Below are positions 6,882 through 14,888 of a stretch of DNA of 19,091 bases, piece by piece (position 1 is the first letter of the stretch; each line of letters starts with the position of its first letter). A program made the translations under genes and the position numbers. The notes below the pieces were generated by a model. It ran no database searches, was not told the origin of the DNA, and saw only the letters and a list, made by a program, of their open reading frames with translations. Source of the stretch: Alphaproteobacteria bacterium (GTDB lineage: Bacteria > Pseudomonadota > Alphaproteobacteria > Rickettsiales > RI-342); the NCBI GenBank assembly GCA_020851915.1, contig JADZBT010000047.1, forward strand, positions 1-19,091. Reading direction: 5' to 3'.

Positions 6882-7781
6882 TTATTCCATCAATCCCGCG
6901 ATGAGCACGCCGAGCGAGAGGTAGATCACGCCCTGAATGATGCCGATGGCGATGTTCTTCTGGCGCACGACCTCGTCATTGACGTCGATACCGGCAAGGA
7001 TGATGCGCTGCGCGAGCCATGAGAGCACACCGACGCCCAGCATCATCAGGATGGAAACCCCGGCCCACGCCATGAACAGCACATAAATATCGTTGATCTC
7101 ATAGACCATGATGTTCGACGCGGCGGCGATGGCGAAGGCCGCGCCCAGACGATAGCCGGAGAATTGCAGCGCCAGTGCGATATTACCCTCGCGGAAGGCG
7201 TCCTGTATGGACTTCCCGCCGTTCTGGCGCGAGAACATCTTGACGCGCAGGACGGTCGTGACACTGAGTAGCACCTGCGAGAGAATGAAGCCGATGAGCA
7301 CCGCCTGCACGGCTTCCATCGTGTTGACCGTGATCCACATCATAATAGCGCGAATGACCACGGCGGTGGCGATGACGTGCGAGGCGTCGATGATGCCAGC
7401 GGTGACATTGCCCTTCAGTATCTCGTCGCGAATGGAGATGTTGGGCAGGTAGATCTTGTCGAATACGATACGCGTGATAGCCATCAGCACGATGCCGATG
7501 ATGCCATAAAGCCCTACCGCCATGACGGAATCCATCATGTTATAAGCGGGTTCGCTGAATATCGCGCCCAGCAGGATGATGGTGACCGCGAACACCATGC
7601 CCGAAAGCGAGATGCCGAAGGCAGGGTTGTCCTTGCGGGTCAGTTCGTCGGTGGCGTTGGTATGCGCCAGCGTACCGGAGAACAGCCGGATGGACGTGAA
7701 CACACCGATGATGATCGCGAGATTGAGCAGCAGGATCTCATTATAATTCGGATCCCAATATATCAGCTCGAACTGGTCCAT
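6882..7781 (-). CDS. Tandem DUF350 (UPF0719/YjfL-like) membrane protein
   Basis: 299 residues with about eight membrane helices (near 17-37, 57-74, 86-107, 128-151, 156-180, 200-222, 233-258, 276-297). Two DUF350 units are visible, and within each a motif of acidic/polar residues, Asn and small residues occurs twice: DNPAFGISLSG (51-61), KGNVTAGIIDAS (123-134), EGNIALALQFSG (198-209) and QKNIAIGIIQG (274-284). The family is inner-membrane and of unknown biochemical function. DUF350 genes often lie near spermidine-synthase-like genes, and one is the convergent neighbour here. It follows pilU by 89 bases on the same strand but has a good promoter of its own. ATG 7781 is chosen over ATG 7787 because AGGAG at 7793-7789 is seven bases from the former and one from the latter. 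Confidence 0.8.
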   Translation of the reverse strand: MDQFELIYWDPNYNEILLLNLAIIIGVFTSIRLFSGTLAHTNATDELTRKDNPAFGISLSGMVFAVTIILLGAIFSEPAYNMMDSVMAVGLYGIIGIVLMAITRIVFDKIYLPNISIRDEILKGNVTAGIIDASHVIATAVVIRAIMMWITVNTMEAVQAVLIGFILSQVLLSVTTVLRVKMFSRQNGGKSIQDAFREGNIALALQFSGYRLGAAFAIAAASNIMVYEINDIYVLFMAWAGVSILMMLGVGVLSWLAQRIILAGIDVNDEVVRQKNIAIGIIQGVIYLSLGVLIAGLME

Positions 7782-7788
7782 AACCATT

Positions 7789-7793
7789 CTCCT
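7789..7793 (-). promoter_or_regulatory. Ribosome binding site that decides the DUF350 start
   Basis: AGGAG on the minus strand. The ATG at 7787 is one base away, too close; the ATG at 7781 is seven bases away, the usual distance. The start is therefore placed at 7781. Confidence 0.6.
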
Positions 7794-7808
7794 CTTAAAT
7801 GTGAGCGG

Positions 7809-7837
7809 ATTATGGGCCAGACGCCGGAGCGGTACAA
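7809..7837 (-). promoter_or_regulatory. Likely sigma70-type promoter of the DUF350 gene
   Basis: On the minus strand TTGTAC (7837-7832) and CATAAT (7814-7809) are separated by exactly 17 bases. Matches to consensus are four and five out of six. Transcription would begin near 7802, about 20 bases before the ATG at 7781. It sits in the short gap after pilU and suggests the DUF350 gene can be expressed apart from pilT and pilU. The match was made by eye. Confidence 0.5.
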
Positions 7838-7870
7838 TAATTATTTAGAAAAGAGGGATATAGGACGGGG

Positions 7871-9031
7871 TTATTTCTGGGGTTTGACTTCCGGCAGCAT
7901 CATATTGAGATGGCTGGACGGCTTCATGCCGAGTGCCACCGGAGCGGCAGACTTCGCTTCGGGGGAACTCTGGTACTGCTTGATCATCAGCCGCAGATTG
8001 GCGGCGTTGTCGGATTCGGCTTCGGCGGTATCCTGCGTGATCACGCCCGCCGCGAACAGGTCGAGTAACGCCTGATCGAAGGTCTGCATGCCCTGCCCCC
8101 GGCTTTTGGCCATGGTGTCCTTGATGTCCTTGACGTTCCCTTCCTCGATCAACTGGGTGATGAGGCCCTCGTTCAGCATGATCTCCACCGCCAGCGCCCG
8201 CCCGCCGTCCTTGGCAGACACCAGCCGCTGCGAAATGACCCCTATCAGGTTCAGCGACAGGTTATGGAGGATCTGCTTCTGGCGATCCTCGGGGAACAGG
8301 TTGATGATGCGCTGGATGGTCTGGTTCGCGTTATTGGCATGCAGGGTGGCAACGCATAAATGACCGCTTTCCGCGAAATTGATGGCATGCTCCAGCACTT
8401 CGAGGTCGCGTATCTCGCCGATCAGCACCACGTCAGGGCGCTGGCGCAGCGCATTCTTGAGCGCCACCGCGTAGGACTCGGTATCAATGCCCACCTCACG
8501 CTGGGTGATGATGCATTTCCGGTGCTCATGCACGAATTCCACCGGATCCTCGACGGTAAGGATATGCCCGGAGCTCTGGGCATTGCGATGCCCCAGCATG
8601 GCGGCCAGCGACGTGGATTTTCCCGAACCCGTACCGCCTACCACCAACAGTAGACCGCGCTTCTCCATGATGAGGTCGGTGAATATTTTTGGCAGTTTCA
8701 GCTCCTCCGGCGTCGGGATGACCGTGTTGATACGGCGGAGCACCATGCCGCTGCTATGCCGCTGCACGAAGCAGTTGAGGCGGAACCGCCCCAGCCCCGG
8801 ACGGCTGAGCGAGGTGTTGAATTCGTGGGTACGATTGAATTCCTCCATCTGCGAGTCGCTCAGCACCTCGCGGATCATGGTACGGATGATATCCTCGTCG
8901 AGCACATCGCCCACCGGTTCGATGCGGTCGCCGATTCGCAGAGAGGCGGGACTCCCCACCGTCACGTACACATCCGAAGCCTGCCGCGCTACCATCGCAT
9001 CCAGCAGCGGAGTAAGATGTGATGATGCCAT
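7871..9031 (-). CDS. pilU: Type IV pilus retraction ATPase PilU
   Basis: 386 residues. A cytoplasmic hexameric ATPase of the PilT/VirB11-like secretion ATPase family that assists PilT in retracting the pilus. Walker A is GGTGSGKS (132-139). The Asp box (TVEDPVEF) starts at 159, Walker B is DVVLIGEIRD (200-209), and the His box GHLCVATLHANNANQTIQRI starts at 223, in the PilU-type form. The region matching the PilT AIRNLIRE motif reads ITQLIEEG (291-298), as expected for PilU rather than PilT. The C-terminal tail after about 345 is not conserved. It starts two bases after the pilT stop with GGAGG nine bases upstream, so the two are translated from one message. Confidence 0.92.
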   Translation of the reverse strand: MASSHLTPLLDAMVARQASDVYVTVGSPASLRIGDRIEPVGDVLDEDIIRTMIREVLSDSQMEEFNRTHEFNTSLSRPGLGRFRLNCFVQRHSSGMVLRRINTVIPTPEELKLPKIFTDLIMEKRGLLLVVGGTGSGKSTSLAAMLGHRNAQSSGHILTVEDPVEFVHEHRKCIITQREVGIDTESYAVALKNALRQRPDVVLIGEIRDLEVLEHAINFAESGHLCVATLHANNANQTIQRIINLFPEDRQKQILHNLSLNLIGVISQRLVSAKDGGRALAVEIMLNEGLITQLIEEGNVKDIKDTMAKSRGQGMQTFDQALLDLFAAGVITQDTAEAESDNAANLRLMIKQYQSSPEAKSAAPVALGMKPSSHLNMMLPEVKPQK

Positions 9032-9033
9032 GG

Positions 9034-10143
9034 CTAGAACCCTCCCTGCGCGCCAAACGCGCTCGCGGCAGGTTTCGCGGCGGCACGCGTCTTGGTATCG
9101 TCGCCCTCCTGCTGCTCGGTGAGGCTTACCAGCACGTCGCGCGCTTCCTCCTGCGTGACCAGCCCCTGCTCTGTCAGGCGATAGACACATTCTTTCATGG
9201 TCTGCATACCCATCTTGGAACCGATCTGCATGAGGGAATAGATCTGCGCCACCTTGCCCTCGCGGATAAGGTTCCGCACGGCGGGAGTGCCCAGCAATAT
9301 CTCATGCGCGGCAACGCGGCCACCGCCGATCTTCTTGAGTAGCGTCTGGGAGATGACGGCCTCCAGCGATTCCGACAGCATGGCGCGGATCATCTCCTGA
9401 CTCTCGCCGGGAAATACGTCGATGATACGGTCGATGGTCTTGGGTGCGGAGCTGGTATGCAGCGTGCCCATCACCAAGTGACCGGTTTCCGCCGCCGTGA
9501 TGGCGAGCTGGATGGTTTCGAGATCGCGCAACTCGCCCACCAGGATTACGTCCGGATCCTCTCGCAGCGCGCTCTTGAGCGCCCTCGCAAAGCTCTTGGT
9601 ACTGGTTCCCACTTCGCGGTGGTTGATGATGCACTTCTTCGATTTATGCACAAACTCCACCGGATCCTCGATGGTGAGGATATGGCCGTTCATGGTGTTG
9701 TTGATGTAATCCACCATCGCCGCCATGGTCGTGGATTTACCGCTACCGGTGGGGCCCGTCACCAGTACCAATCCTTTGTGCAGCGAGGAGATCTTCTTGA
9801 ATATCTCCGGCGCGCGCAGATCCTCAAGCGAGAGTACCTTGGTAGGAATATTACGCATCACGGCGGCAGGGCCTTCGAGCGCGGTGAACGCATTGACGCG
9901 GAAACGCATATGCTCGCCGAACGAGATCGCGAAGTCGATCTCCAGCTCGCGCTCATATTCAGCACGCTGGCTCTCGGTCATCACGGAATACAGCAGCTGC
10001 TTCACCTGATCGGCATTTAGTGCGGCATATTGCAGCGGTAGCACGTCGCCATGCACGCGCAGCATCGGCGCGCGGCCGGTGGTCATATGCAGGTCGGAGG
10101 CGTTATTCTTGATGGTGGCAGTCAGTAGTTCGGTAATGTCCAC
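9034..10143 (-). CDS. pilT: Type IV pilus retraction ATPase PilT
   Basis: 369 residues. A cytoplasmic hexameric motor that depolymerises the pilus for twitching motility, DNA uptake or surface sensing. An N-terminal PAS-like domain (ASDLHMTTGRAP near 15-26) is followed by the ATPase core: Walker A GPTGSGKS (130-137), Asp box TIEDPVEF from 157, Walker B DVILVGELRD (198-207), and His box GHLVMGTLHT (221-230). The motif AVRNLIREGKVAQIYS (288-303) is the AIRNLIRE element known to be needed for retraction. The start is a GTG (10143) with AGAGGA about eight bases upstream; no in-frame ATG lies nearby. It comes 63 bases after the TPR gene and two bases before pilU. An Ala/Gln-rich tail follows residue 345. 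Confidence 0.95.
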   Translation of the reverse strand: MDITELLTATIKNNASDLHMTTGRAPMLRVHGDVLPLQYAALNADQVKQLLYSVMTESQRAEYERELEIDFAISFGEHMRFRVNAFTALEGPAAVMRNIPTKVLSLEDLRAPEIFKKISSLHKGLVLVTGPTGSGKSTTMAAMVDYINNTMNGHILTIEDPVEFVHKSKKCIINHREVGTSTKSFARALKSALREDPDVILVGELRDLETIQLAITAAETGHLVMGTLHTSSAPKTIDRIIDVFPGESQEMIRAMLSESLEAVISQTLLKKIGGGRVAAHEILLGTPAVRNLIREGKVAQIYSLMQIGSKMGMQTMKECVYRLTEQGLVTQEEARDVLVSLTEQQEGDDTKTRAAAKPAASAFGAQGGF

Positions 10144-10206
10144 GGTGTCTATCCTCTACATGAGCGTGATGCGCCGCCTGCACCTTTCGATCCGGGACGA
10201 CGCCTG

Positions 10207-12699
10207 TCAGCCCCATTTAGAGCGTAAAAAGGTTAATCTTTTCTGAATGCTCTCCGTCGAGCCCGAAACCCTGCCACCCTGCTGGGCTTCCTGTAAAAGC
10301 TGCTCATACAGGCTGATAGCGCGTTTATGATAGCCCATCTTGTCCATCAGAATAGCAAGATTATACCGATAGGTGAGGTCATCGGGTGACAGTTTGATGG
10401 CTTCCGTGAGGTAACGGGCCGCTTTCAGGTCGTTGCCGAGCTTGCTGTAGATATAGGCGATCTGCGCCTGTATCGGGCTGAAATCCGGGTTGCGCTGGGC
10501 GAGCGTCTTGAGCTCGATGAGCGCTTCTTCCGGCGATTCCTGACTGACCAGCACGAGGAAATTATTGAGCGCCTCCTCGTCACGCGGGTAGAGCGTCAGT
10601 AGCTTCTGGTAATAATCGCGCGCCTGCCCAAGCTGGTTATTGCGGTGATAGGTCGTGGCGATGCCGAACAGCGCGAAACGGTTCTTGTCGTCATCCGCCA
10701 GCACCTTCTTATAAAGCGCGATGGCACTCTCTTCCTGCCCCGCCATCAGCGCCTGATAGGCCTGATCCATATATTCCGCCGCAGAGAATTTTCCCGTGGG
10801 CTTCGATACCGTGATGCCCATCGGGTTCTCTTCCCCCTCGCCGCCCAGTGTGGGGAGTATCCCGGCATTGGCGTCGGCATGGTCGATATTTATGGGCTTT
10901 TTCTCCTGCTCCTCCGGCGTGCCGATGTCCGCCGGCAGCGACGCCAGTATCTCGCGGGTCTTGCTGCTCAGGGCAGAACGCCCGCTGGGCGGGATGTCCG
11001 TGCTTGCCGCATGCGCCGATGGCGGCGTCACCTCGATGCTGAAGCCCTTGCCGCTCGATGTGGCAACACTCTCTGCCGGAACCTGCGGCGTTGCCTCAGG
11101 TTTCTCTATTGCTGTGATCTCTGCCACGGGCTCGTCCACGGCCTTCTTTTCAGGCAGCGGAGGAATCGGGATAATTTTCTCTTCGGGCACAACGACCGAT
11201 ACAGGCTTCTCCGGAACCACTACTTCCGCAGCGATCTCTGCCTTACGCGACGGAGCTTCGATCAAATGATCCCTTATCAGCTGTTCGCGTAATTCAGGCG
11301 ACAGGCGCGGGGCAGACGACGATGCGCTGCCGGCTGCGACGGCCTTGGCAGAATTATCCTGTGTGGCGTCCTTGGGTGCATCCGGAACGGGCTCCGTGTT
11401 CACCGCATTCTCTATCACCGGAAGCACCCGTACTTCCGCAGCGGGCAACTCATCCATACCCGATGTTTCCGGCGCTTTGATAGCCTCCGTGGTCGTGACG
11501 ACCGGAGCGACGGGCGCGGCATCCTCTGTGCGCGCAACCGAACGGAAAAGTTCTTCCATGCTGCCACCCGGCTTGCTCGCGGCTTTGCTCCTGACCGGAG
11601 CTGGAGCAGGAACAGGAGCAGGAGCAGGAACGGGAGCCGTAGCCACCTTCTCTTTTTCAGGAGCGGGCGCAGGGGGCGCGGGGGGAATAATGATCTCTTC
11701 CGGCGCAGCCTTCGCCGCAACGACCGGGGCAGGCGGCACGGACAAGTCCTTGCCTTCCGGCTTCGGCGGGATGATATCGGCCTTTTTCGTTTCCACCGGC
11801 GTTTTCTGGCTGGTCGCCGCCGTGTTCTTCAGTTCTTCCTCCGAAAGCGCCTTCGGGCGTTCGAGTATCTGGGTATCCGATGCAACTACCGCCGCAGGCT
11901 TCTTGGCCTCTTCCGGCTTGGCGGGCTCTTCCTTCTTTGCGACCGTGGGCGTAGCCACTTCCGTCACAGGAGCGGGAGCCTTTGGCTCCACTGCGACAGC
12001 AGGCTTCTCCGCAGCCTTCGCCTCTTTCTTTTCCTCAGGCTTTTTCTCAGACTTTTTCTCTGCCGGTTTTTCTTCCGCTACCTTCTTTTCGGGTGCAGCG
12101 ACGGCAGGAGCCGGGGCAATCTTTGTGGCAGTCTTCGGCGCAGCGGGCGGTGGCGGCAACACCAACGGCGGCGGCGCGGCGACTGCGGCGGTTCCCGCAG
12201 GCACTTCCTTCACCGATCCCGGTTCCGCAAGGCGATCACGCGCGCTGTTATCAATAGAATTAAGCAAATCCTCAAGCTGTTCCGGAGTGATCGCGGTGTC
12301 TTCCGTAAAGTCCATTTCCTCCACGCCGGAATCATCCTTGGCAGGCGGGGCCTTTTTCGCCTTCTTTGCAGCAGTCACGGGCGGCGCTTCGCCTTTGGCG
12401 CGCTGCATTTCTTCCTTGGCCTCGCGCACGACCGCCTCATCCGGAACCGGATTGGGCGGCGCGACCGTGCCTATGGACACCCGGTCAGCGGGATTGACGG
12501 GTTCGGGTGGGGGAACGCTGTCCTCGGGCAATAATTCCTGCCCTTCGATAAAGGGATACGGCAGCACCTCTGTCGCGCTGCCCTGCGGCGCATCCTCAGC
12601 CAGCACGGGAACGGCAAGCAGCAGGCAGGTCAATGCGCTGGACGCAAGCCAGAGGCGTTTACGATGGTCTGGCGGTATCAATAAAGTGCCTTTCCGCAT
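10207..12699 (-). CDS. Exported Pro/Ala/Lys/Glu-rich protein with C-terminal TPR domain
   Basis: 830 residues. After a basic N-terminus (DHRKRLW) comes a hydrophobic signal segment (about residues 17-34) ending VLAEDA, so the protein is probably periplasmic, or tethered if uncut. Residues from about 40 to 635 are low complexity: runs of Pro-Ala, then Lys-Glu-Ala blocks (KPAEKKSEKKPEEKKEAK), then more Pro/Val/Ala. They resemble an extended tether of the TonB or FimV sort but with no LysM or TonB domain that I can see. Residues from about 638 form at least four TPR repeats (AYQALMAGQEESAIALYKKV, FGIATTYHRNNQLGQARDYY, AYIYSKLGNDLKAARYL, YNLAILMDKMGYHKRAISLY). Its place just before pilT and pilU suggests a pilus-related scaffold; this is inference. 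The start is the most upstream ATG, with only a weak ribosome site. The opposite strand is open for a long distance only because of composition. Confidence 0.75.
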   Translation of the reverse strand: MRKGTLLIPPDHRKRLWLASSALTCLLLAVPVLAEDAPQGSATEVLPYPFIEGQELLPEDSVPPPEPVNPADRVSIGTVAPPNPVPDEAVVREAKEEMQRAKGEAPPVTAAKKAKKAPPAKDDSGVEEMDFTEDTAITPEQLEDLLNSIDNSARDRLAEPGSVKEVPAGTAAVAAPPPLVLPPPPAAPKTATKIAPAPAVAAPEKKVAEEKPAEKKSEKKPEEKKEAKAAEKPAVAVEPKAPAPVTEVATPTVAKKEEPAKPEEAKKPAAVVASDTQILERPKALSEEELKNTAATSQKTPVETKKADIIPPKPEGKDLSVPPAPVVAAKAAPEEIIIPPAPPAPAPEKEKVATAPVPAPAPVPAPAPVRSKAASKPGGSMEELFRSVARTEDAAPVAPVVTTTEAIKAPETSGMDELPAAEVRVLPVIENAVNTEPVPDAPKDATQDNSAKAVAAGSASSSAPRLSPELREQLIRDHLIEAPSRKAEIAAEVVVPEKPVSVVVPEEKIIPIPPLPEKKAVDEPVAEITAIEKPEATPQVPAESVATSSGKGFSIEVTPPSAHAASTDIPPSGRSALSSKTREILASLPADIGTPEEQEKKPINIDHADANAGILPTLGGEGEENPMGITVSKPTGKFSAAEYMDQAYQALMAGQEESAIALYKKVLADDDKNRFALFGIATTYHRNNQLGQARDYYQKLLTLYPRDEEALNNFLVLVSQESPEEALIELKTLAQRNPDFSPIQAQIAYIYSKLGNDLKAARYLTEAIKLSPDDLTYRYNLAILMDKMGYHKRAISLYEQLLQEAQQGGRVSGSTESIQKRLTFLRSKWG
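11597..11637 (-). repeat. Short tandem repeat coding for Val-Pro-Ala-Pro-Ala-Pro units
   Basis: On the coding (minus) strand an 18-base unit encoding VPAPAP is repeated about two and a half times inside the tether of the TPR protein. The DNA copies differ at only a few positions, suggesting recent duplication or slippage in frame. Confidence 0.55.
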
Positions 12700-12887
12700 G
12701 GATGATGGGCCGTGGCATTACCCAGAAACACACCTCCATTGTCTATCAGGATGTAGGGGGAAGGGCAACTTTATTTCACCAGATATAGCGGTTCGGAGCA
12801 CTTGTGCCGCCATGTTTTGCGGCATGTGTGGATGACCTGCCACGGGGGAGGTAGAAATTTATATCCGATGCGGGTAAAAGAATCGCC
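12700..12887. promoter_or_regulatory. Divergent intergenic region between the TPR gene and pyrD
   Basis: 188 bases carrying the start regions of two divergent units. For the minus strand, TTGCCC (12768-12763) and TAGACA (12745-12740) with a 17-base spacer form a weak promoter candidate. For the plus strand I found no clear promoter. A small hairpin, TGCCGC (12805-12810) with GCGGCA (12819-12824) around an eight-base loop, lies in the pyrD leader; it has no T-tract, so I do not call it a terminator. GGGGGAGG at 12844-12851 is too far from the pyrD ATG to serve as its ribosome site. Confidence 0.3.
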
Positions 12888-13949
12888 ATGGATTATTATC
12901 GCCTCATCGGCCCACTGCTGCGGAAGACGCCTGCGGAGACTGCCCATACACTGGCACTGTGGGCGTTGGCGCATGGCATGATCCCGCCCGCGCGGAATAT
13001 CCCCTACCCCACCCTGCATACGAAGCTATGGGGGTTGGAGTTCCCCAATCCGGTCGGAATGGCCGCCGGATTCGATAAGGACGCGCAGGCCGTGGATGCG
13101 CTGCTGGCGCAAGGATTCGGCTTCACGGAAGCAGGAACCGTCACTCCACGGCCGCAACCGGGCAATCCCACTCCTCGTCTGTTTCGTCTGGAAGAGGATG
13201 CCGCCATCATCAACCGTATGGGATTCAACAATCGTGGTCTTGAGGCGTTCGTTCGATCTCTGCGCGGACAGCAACGCAAAGGCATCGTCGGCATCAACCT
13301 CGGCAAGAACAAGGATTCCACCGATGCCATAGCCGACTACGTGAAGGGCCTCGCTCAGGTCTACGCACTGGCGGATTACATCACCATCAACATCTCCTCG
13401 CCCAATACTCCCGGCCTGCGCGACCTGCAAGGCAGGCAGGCGATGGAGTCGCTGTTTCGGGAATTGCTCGGCGCGCGCAAGACGCTCGCGATGGAATCGG
13501 GCCGCACTGTGCCGCTGCTGGTAAAGATCGCACCCGACATGGACGAGGCCGGATTCTCCGATGTCGCGGAAGTGGCCTCCGGCCTGCCCATCGATGGCAT
13601 TATCGTCAGCAACACCACTCTGGCGCGCCCACCATCGCTCCGCAGCCACCACCGTGCAGAAGCGGGTGGATTATCGGGCAAACCGTTATTTGAGCACTCC
13701 ACTGCCGCGCTGCGCGCCATGTATCGACTCACCGGCGGCAAGATCCCGCTCATCGGCGTAGGCGGCATCGCATCCGCAGAGGACGCTTACGCCAAAATCC
13801 GCGCCGGCGCATCGCTGGTACAGATCTATACGGCATTCGTTTATCAGGGATTCGGACTGATAGGCGGCATATGCTCCGGGCTTGCCGTGCGGCTGGAAAC
13901 GGACGGCTTTGCATCGCTCAGGGATGCCGTAGGGGTGGATGCGCGCTAA
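12888..13949 (+). CDS. pyrD: Dihydroorotate dehydrogenase, class 2 (quinone-linked)
   Basis: 353 residues, the usual length for class 2 enzymes. Oxidises dihydroorotate to orotate in de novo pyrimidine synthesis, passing electrons through FMN to membrane quinones. The N-terminal helices (residues 1-40, YRLIGPLLRKTPAETAH and following) are the membrane-associating extension that distinguishes class 2. Then come NPVGMAAGFDKD (54-65), EAGTVTPRPQPGNPTPRLFRL (81-101), NRMGFNN (109-115), INLGKNK (136-142) and NISSPNTPGL (168-177). In the last motif the second Ser, S171, is the expected catalytic base. VKIAPD (212-217), VSNTT (240-244), GLSGKPL (261-267), GVGGI (290-294) and the FMN phosphate loop region (GASLVQIYTAFVY) follow. 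No strong ribosome site precedes the ATG. It is followed by the terC gene after 89 bases. Confidence 0.96.
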   Translation: MDYYRLIGPLLRKTPAETAHTLALWALAHGMIPPARNIPYPTLHTKLWGLEFPNPVGMAAGFDKDAQAVDALLAQGFGFTEAGTVTPRPQPGNPTPRLFRLEEDAAIINRMGFNNRGLEAFVRSLRGQQRKGIVGINLGKNKDSTDAIADYVKGLAQVYALADYITINISSPNTPGLRDLQGRQAMESLFRELLGARKTLAMESGRTVPLLVKIAPDMDEAGFSDVAEVASGLPIDGIIVSNTTLARPPSLRSHHRAEAGGLSGKPLFEHSTAALRAMYRLTGGKIPLIGVGGIASAEDAYAKIRAGASLVQIYTAFVYQGFGLIGGICSGLAVRLETDGFASLRDAVGVDAR

Positions 13950-14038
13950 TTCCTGAATATGCCAGATATATAATTGCGTACCCGTGCCGTACATGATAGT
14001 TTCCGCACAGCCGCGAATAACAAGGGATGCCGGATTAG

Positions 14039-14749
14039 ATGGAATGGCTTTTTGATTATGACCTGTGGGCGAGTTTTCTGTCGCTGACTGCGCTGGAGAT
14101 CGTTCTGGGTATCGATAATCTGGTGTTCCTGGCGCTCGTTGCCGACCATCTTCCCGCCAAGAAAGCGCGCAAAGCACGCTTCGTCGGTATGATCATGGCG
14201 CTCGTCATGCGCCTCGCGTTACTGGCCAGCGCACTATGGATCATCGGCATGGTGGAGCCGTGGTTCACCATTGCGGACGTTGACTTCTCCGGTCGCGACC
14301 TGCTGATGCTGCTGGGCGGCTTGTTCCTGCTGTGGAAAGCGACCGCAAGCATCCGCGAGGAAGTCACGGGGGAGGAACGCAAAGAGTTGCGTGCGTCGAA
14401 AGGCGGATTCCTGAAGACCATTATTCAGATCGCATTCATCGACCTGATATTCTCGTTCGATTCCATCATCACCGCCGTAGGCCTGACCACCAACATGGGC
14501 GTCATCAGCGCAGCCATCATCGTGTCGATCGTTATGATGCTGCTGTCGTCGGAATTCATTGCCCGGTTCATCTCGCACAACCCCACCATCAAGATGCTGG
14601 CGCTGGCCTTTATTATGATGATCGGCGTATTCCTGATGGCAGAGGGCTTAGGCCTGCACGTTCCGAAAGGATACATCTACTTCGGCATGGCCTTCTCGAT
14701 GGGCGTTGAAGCCCTCAATATGTGGGTGCGGAAGAAAAAGAAGGCCTGA
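14039..14749 (+). CDS. TerC-family integral membrane protein
   Basis: 236 residues with about seven membrane helices. It carries the two family signatures: ALEIVLGIDNLVFLA (18-32) and AFIDLIFSFDSIITAVGLT (132-150), whose Asp residues (D26, D135, D141) lie within membrane helices. A charged cytoplasmic loop at about 104-122 separates the halves, and the C-terminus is basic (RKKKKA). TerC proteins are inner-membrane; several family members are linked to manganese export or metal loading of exported proteins, and others to tellurite resistance. The size and lack of CBS domains fit the short YgdQ-like branch. The ATG has only a weak ribosome site. I see no Mn-type riboswitch in the 89-base leader. 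Confidence 0.92.
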   Translation: MEWLFDYDLWASFLSLTALEIVLGIDNLVFLALVADHLPAKKARKARFVGMIMALVMRLALLASALWIIGMVEPWFTIADVDFSGRDLLMLLGGLFLLWKATASIREEVTGEERKELRASKGGFLKTIIQIAFIDLIFSFDSIITAVGLTTNMGVISAAIIVSIVMMLLSSEFIARFISHNPTIKMLALAFIMMIGVFLMAEGLGLHVPKGYIYFGMAFSMGVEALNMWVRKKKKA

Positions 14750-14769
14750 GGCTTCCCAAGGAAGTCCTC
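14748..14769. terminator. Hairpin between terC and tRNA-Arg, possible terminator
   Basis: GAGG-CTTCC and GGAAG-(T)-CCTC pair around a CAA loop: nine base pairs with one bulged T, overlapping the terC stop codon. There is no T-tract on the plus strand. On the minus strand the hairpin is followed after a few bases by TTCTTTTTCTT, so it more likely ends the tRNA transcript. Confidence 0.4.
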
Positions 14770-14798
14770 CACACACCTAGCGAACATTATAGAAAAAG

Positions 14799-14875
14799 TG
14801 GCGCACCCGAAGAGATTCGAACTCCTAACCTTCTGATCCGTAGTCAGATGCTCTATCCAGTTGAGCTACGGGTGC
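14799..14875 (-). tRNA. tRNA-Arg (anticodon ACG)
   Basis: 77 bases on the minus strand including an encoded 3' CCA. The acceptor arms GCACCCG and CGGGTGC pair fully, with G as discriminator. The D-arm carries GCTC...GAGC. The anticodon stem TCTGA/TCAGA holds the loop CTACGGA, giving ACG, whose A34 is normally edited to inosine by TadA. The T-arm has AGGAG-TTCGAAT-CTCTT, with one mismatch-like position in the stem. It reads CGN arginine codons. The gene stands alone, opposite in direction to the flanking protein genes. Confidence 0.96.
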
Positions 14876-14888
14876 GTACCGTGACGGG

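Noticed and set aside
8360..9122. Plus-strand open frames opposite pilU
   Set aside because: Shadows of a strongly conserved ATPase gene; no independent signal.
12805..12824. Hairpin in the pyrD leader as an attenuator or terminator
   Set aside because: Only six pairs with an eight-base loop and no T-tract; too little to call.
11345..12835. A 496-codon open frame on the plus strand opposite the TPR tether
   Set aside because: It is the mirror of Pro/Ala/Lys/Glu codons, giving Gly/Ser/Ala/Phe runs with no domain. The minus frame has a signal peptide and clear TPR repeats.
13950..14038. Manganese (yybP-ykoY) riboswitch ahead of the TerC-family gene
   Set aside because: Looked for because the element is linked to some TerC genes. 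The 89-base gap shows no matching paired structure that I can recognise.
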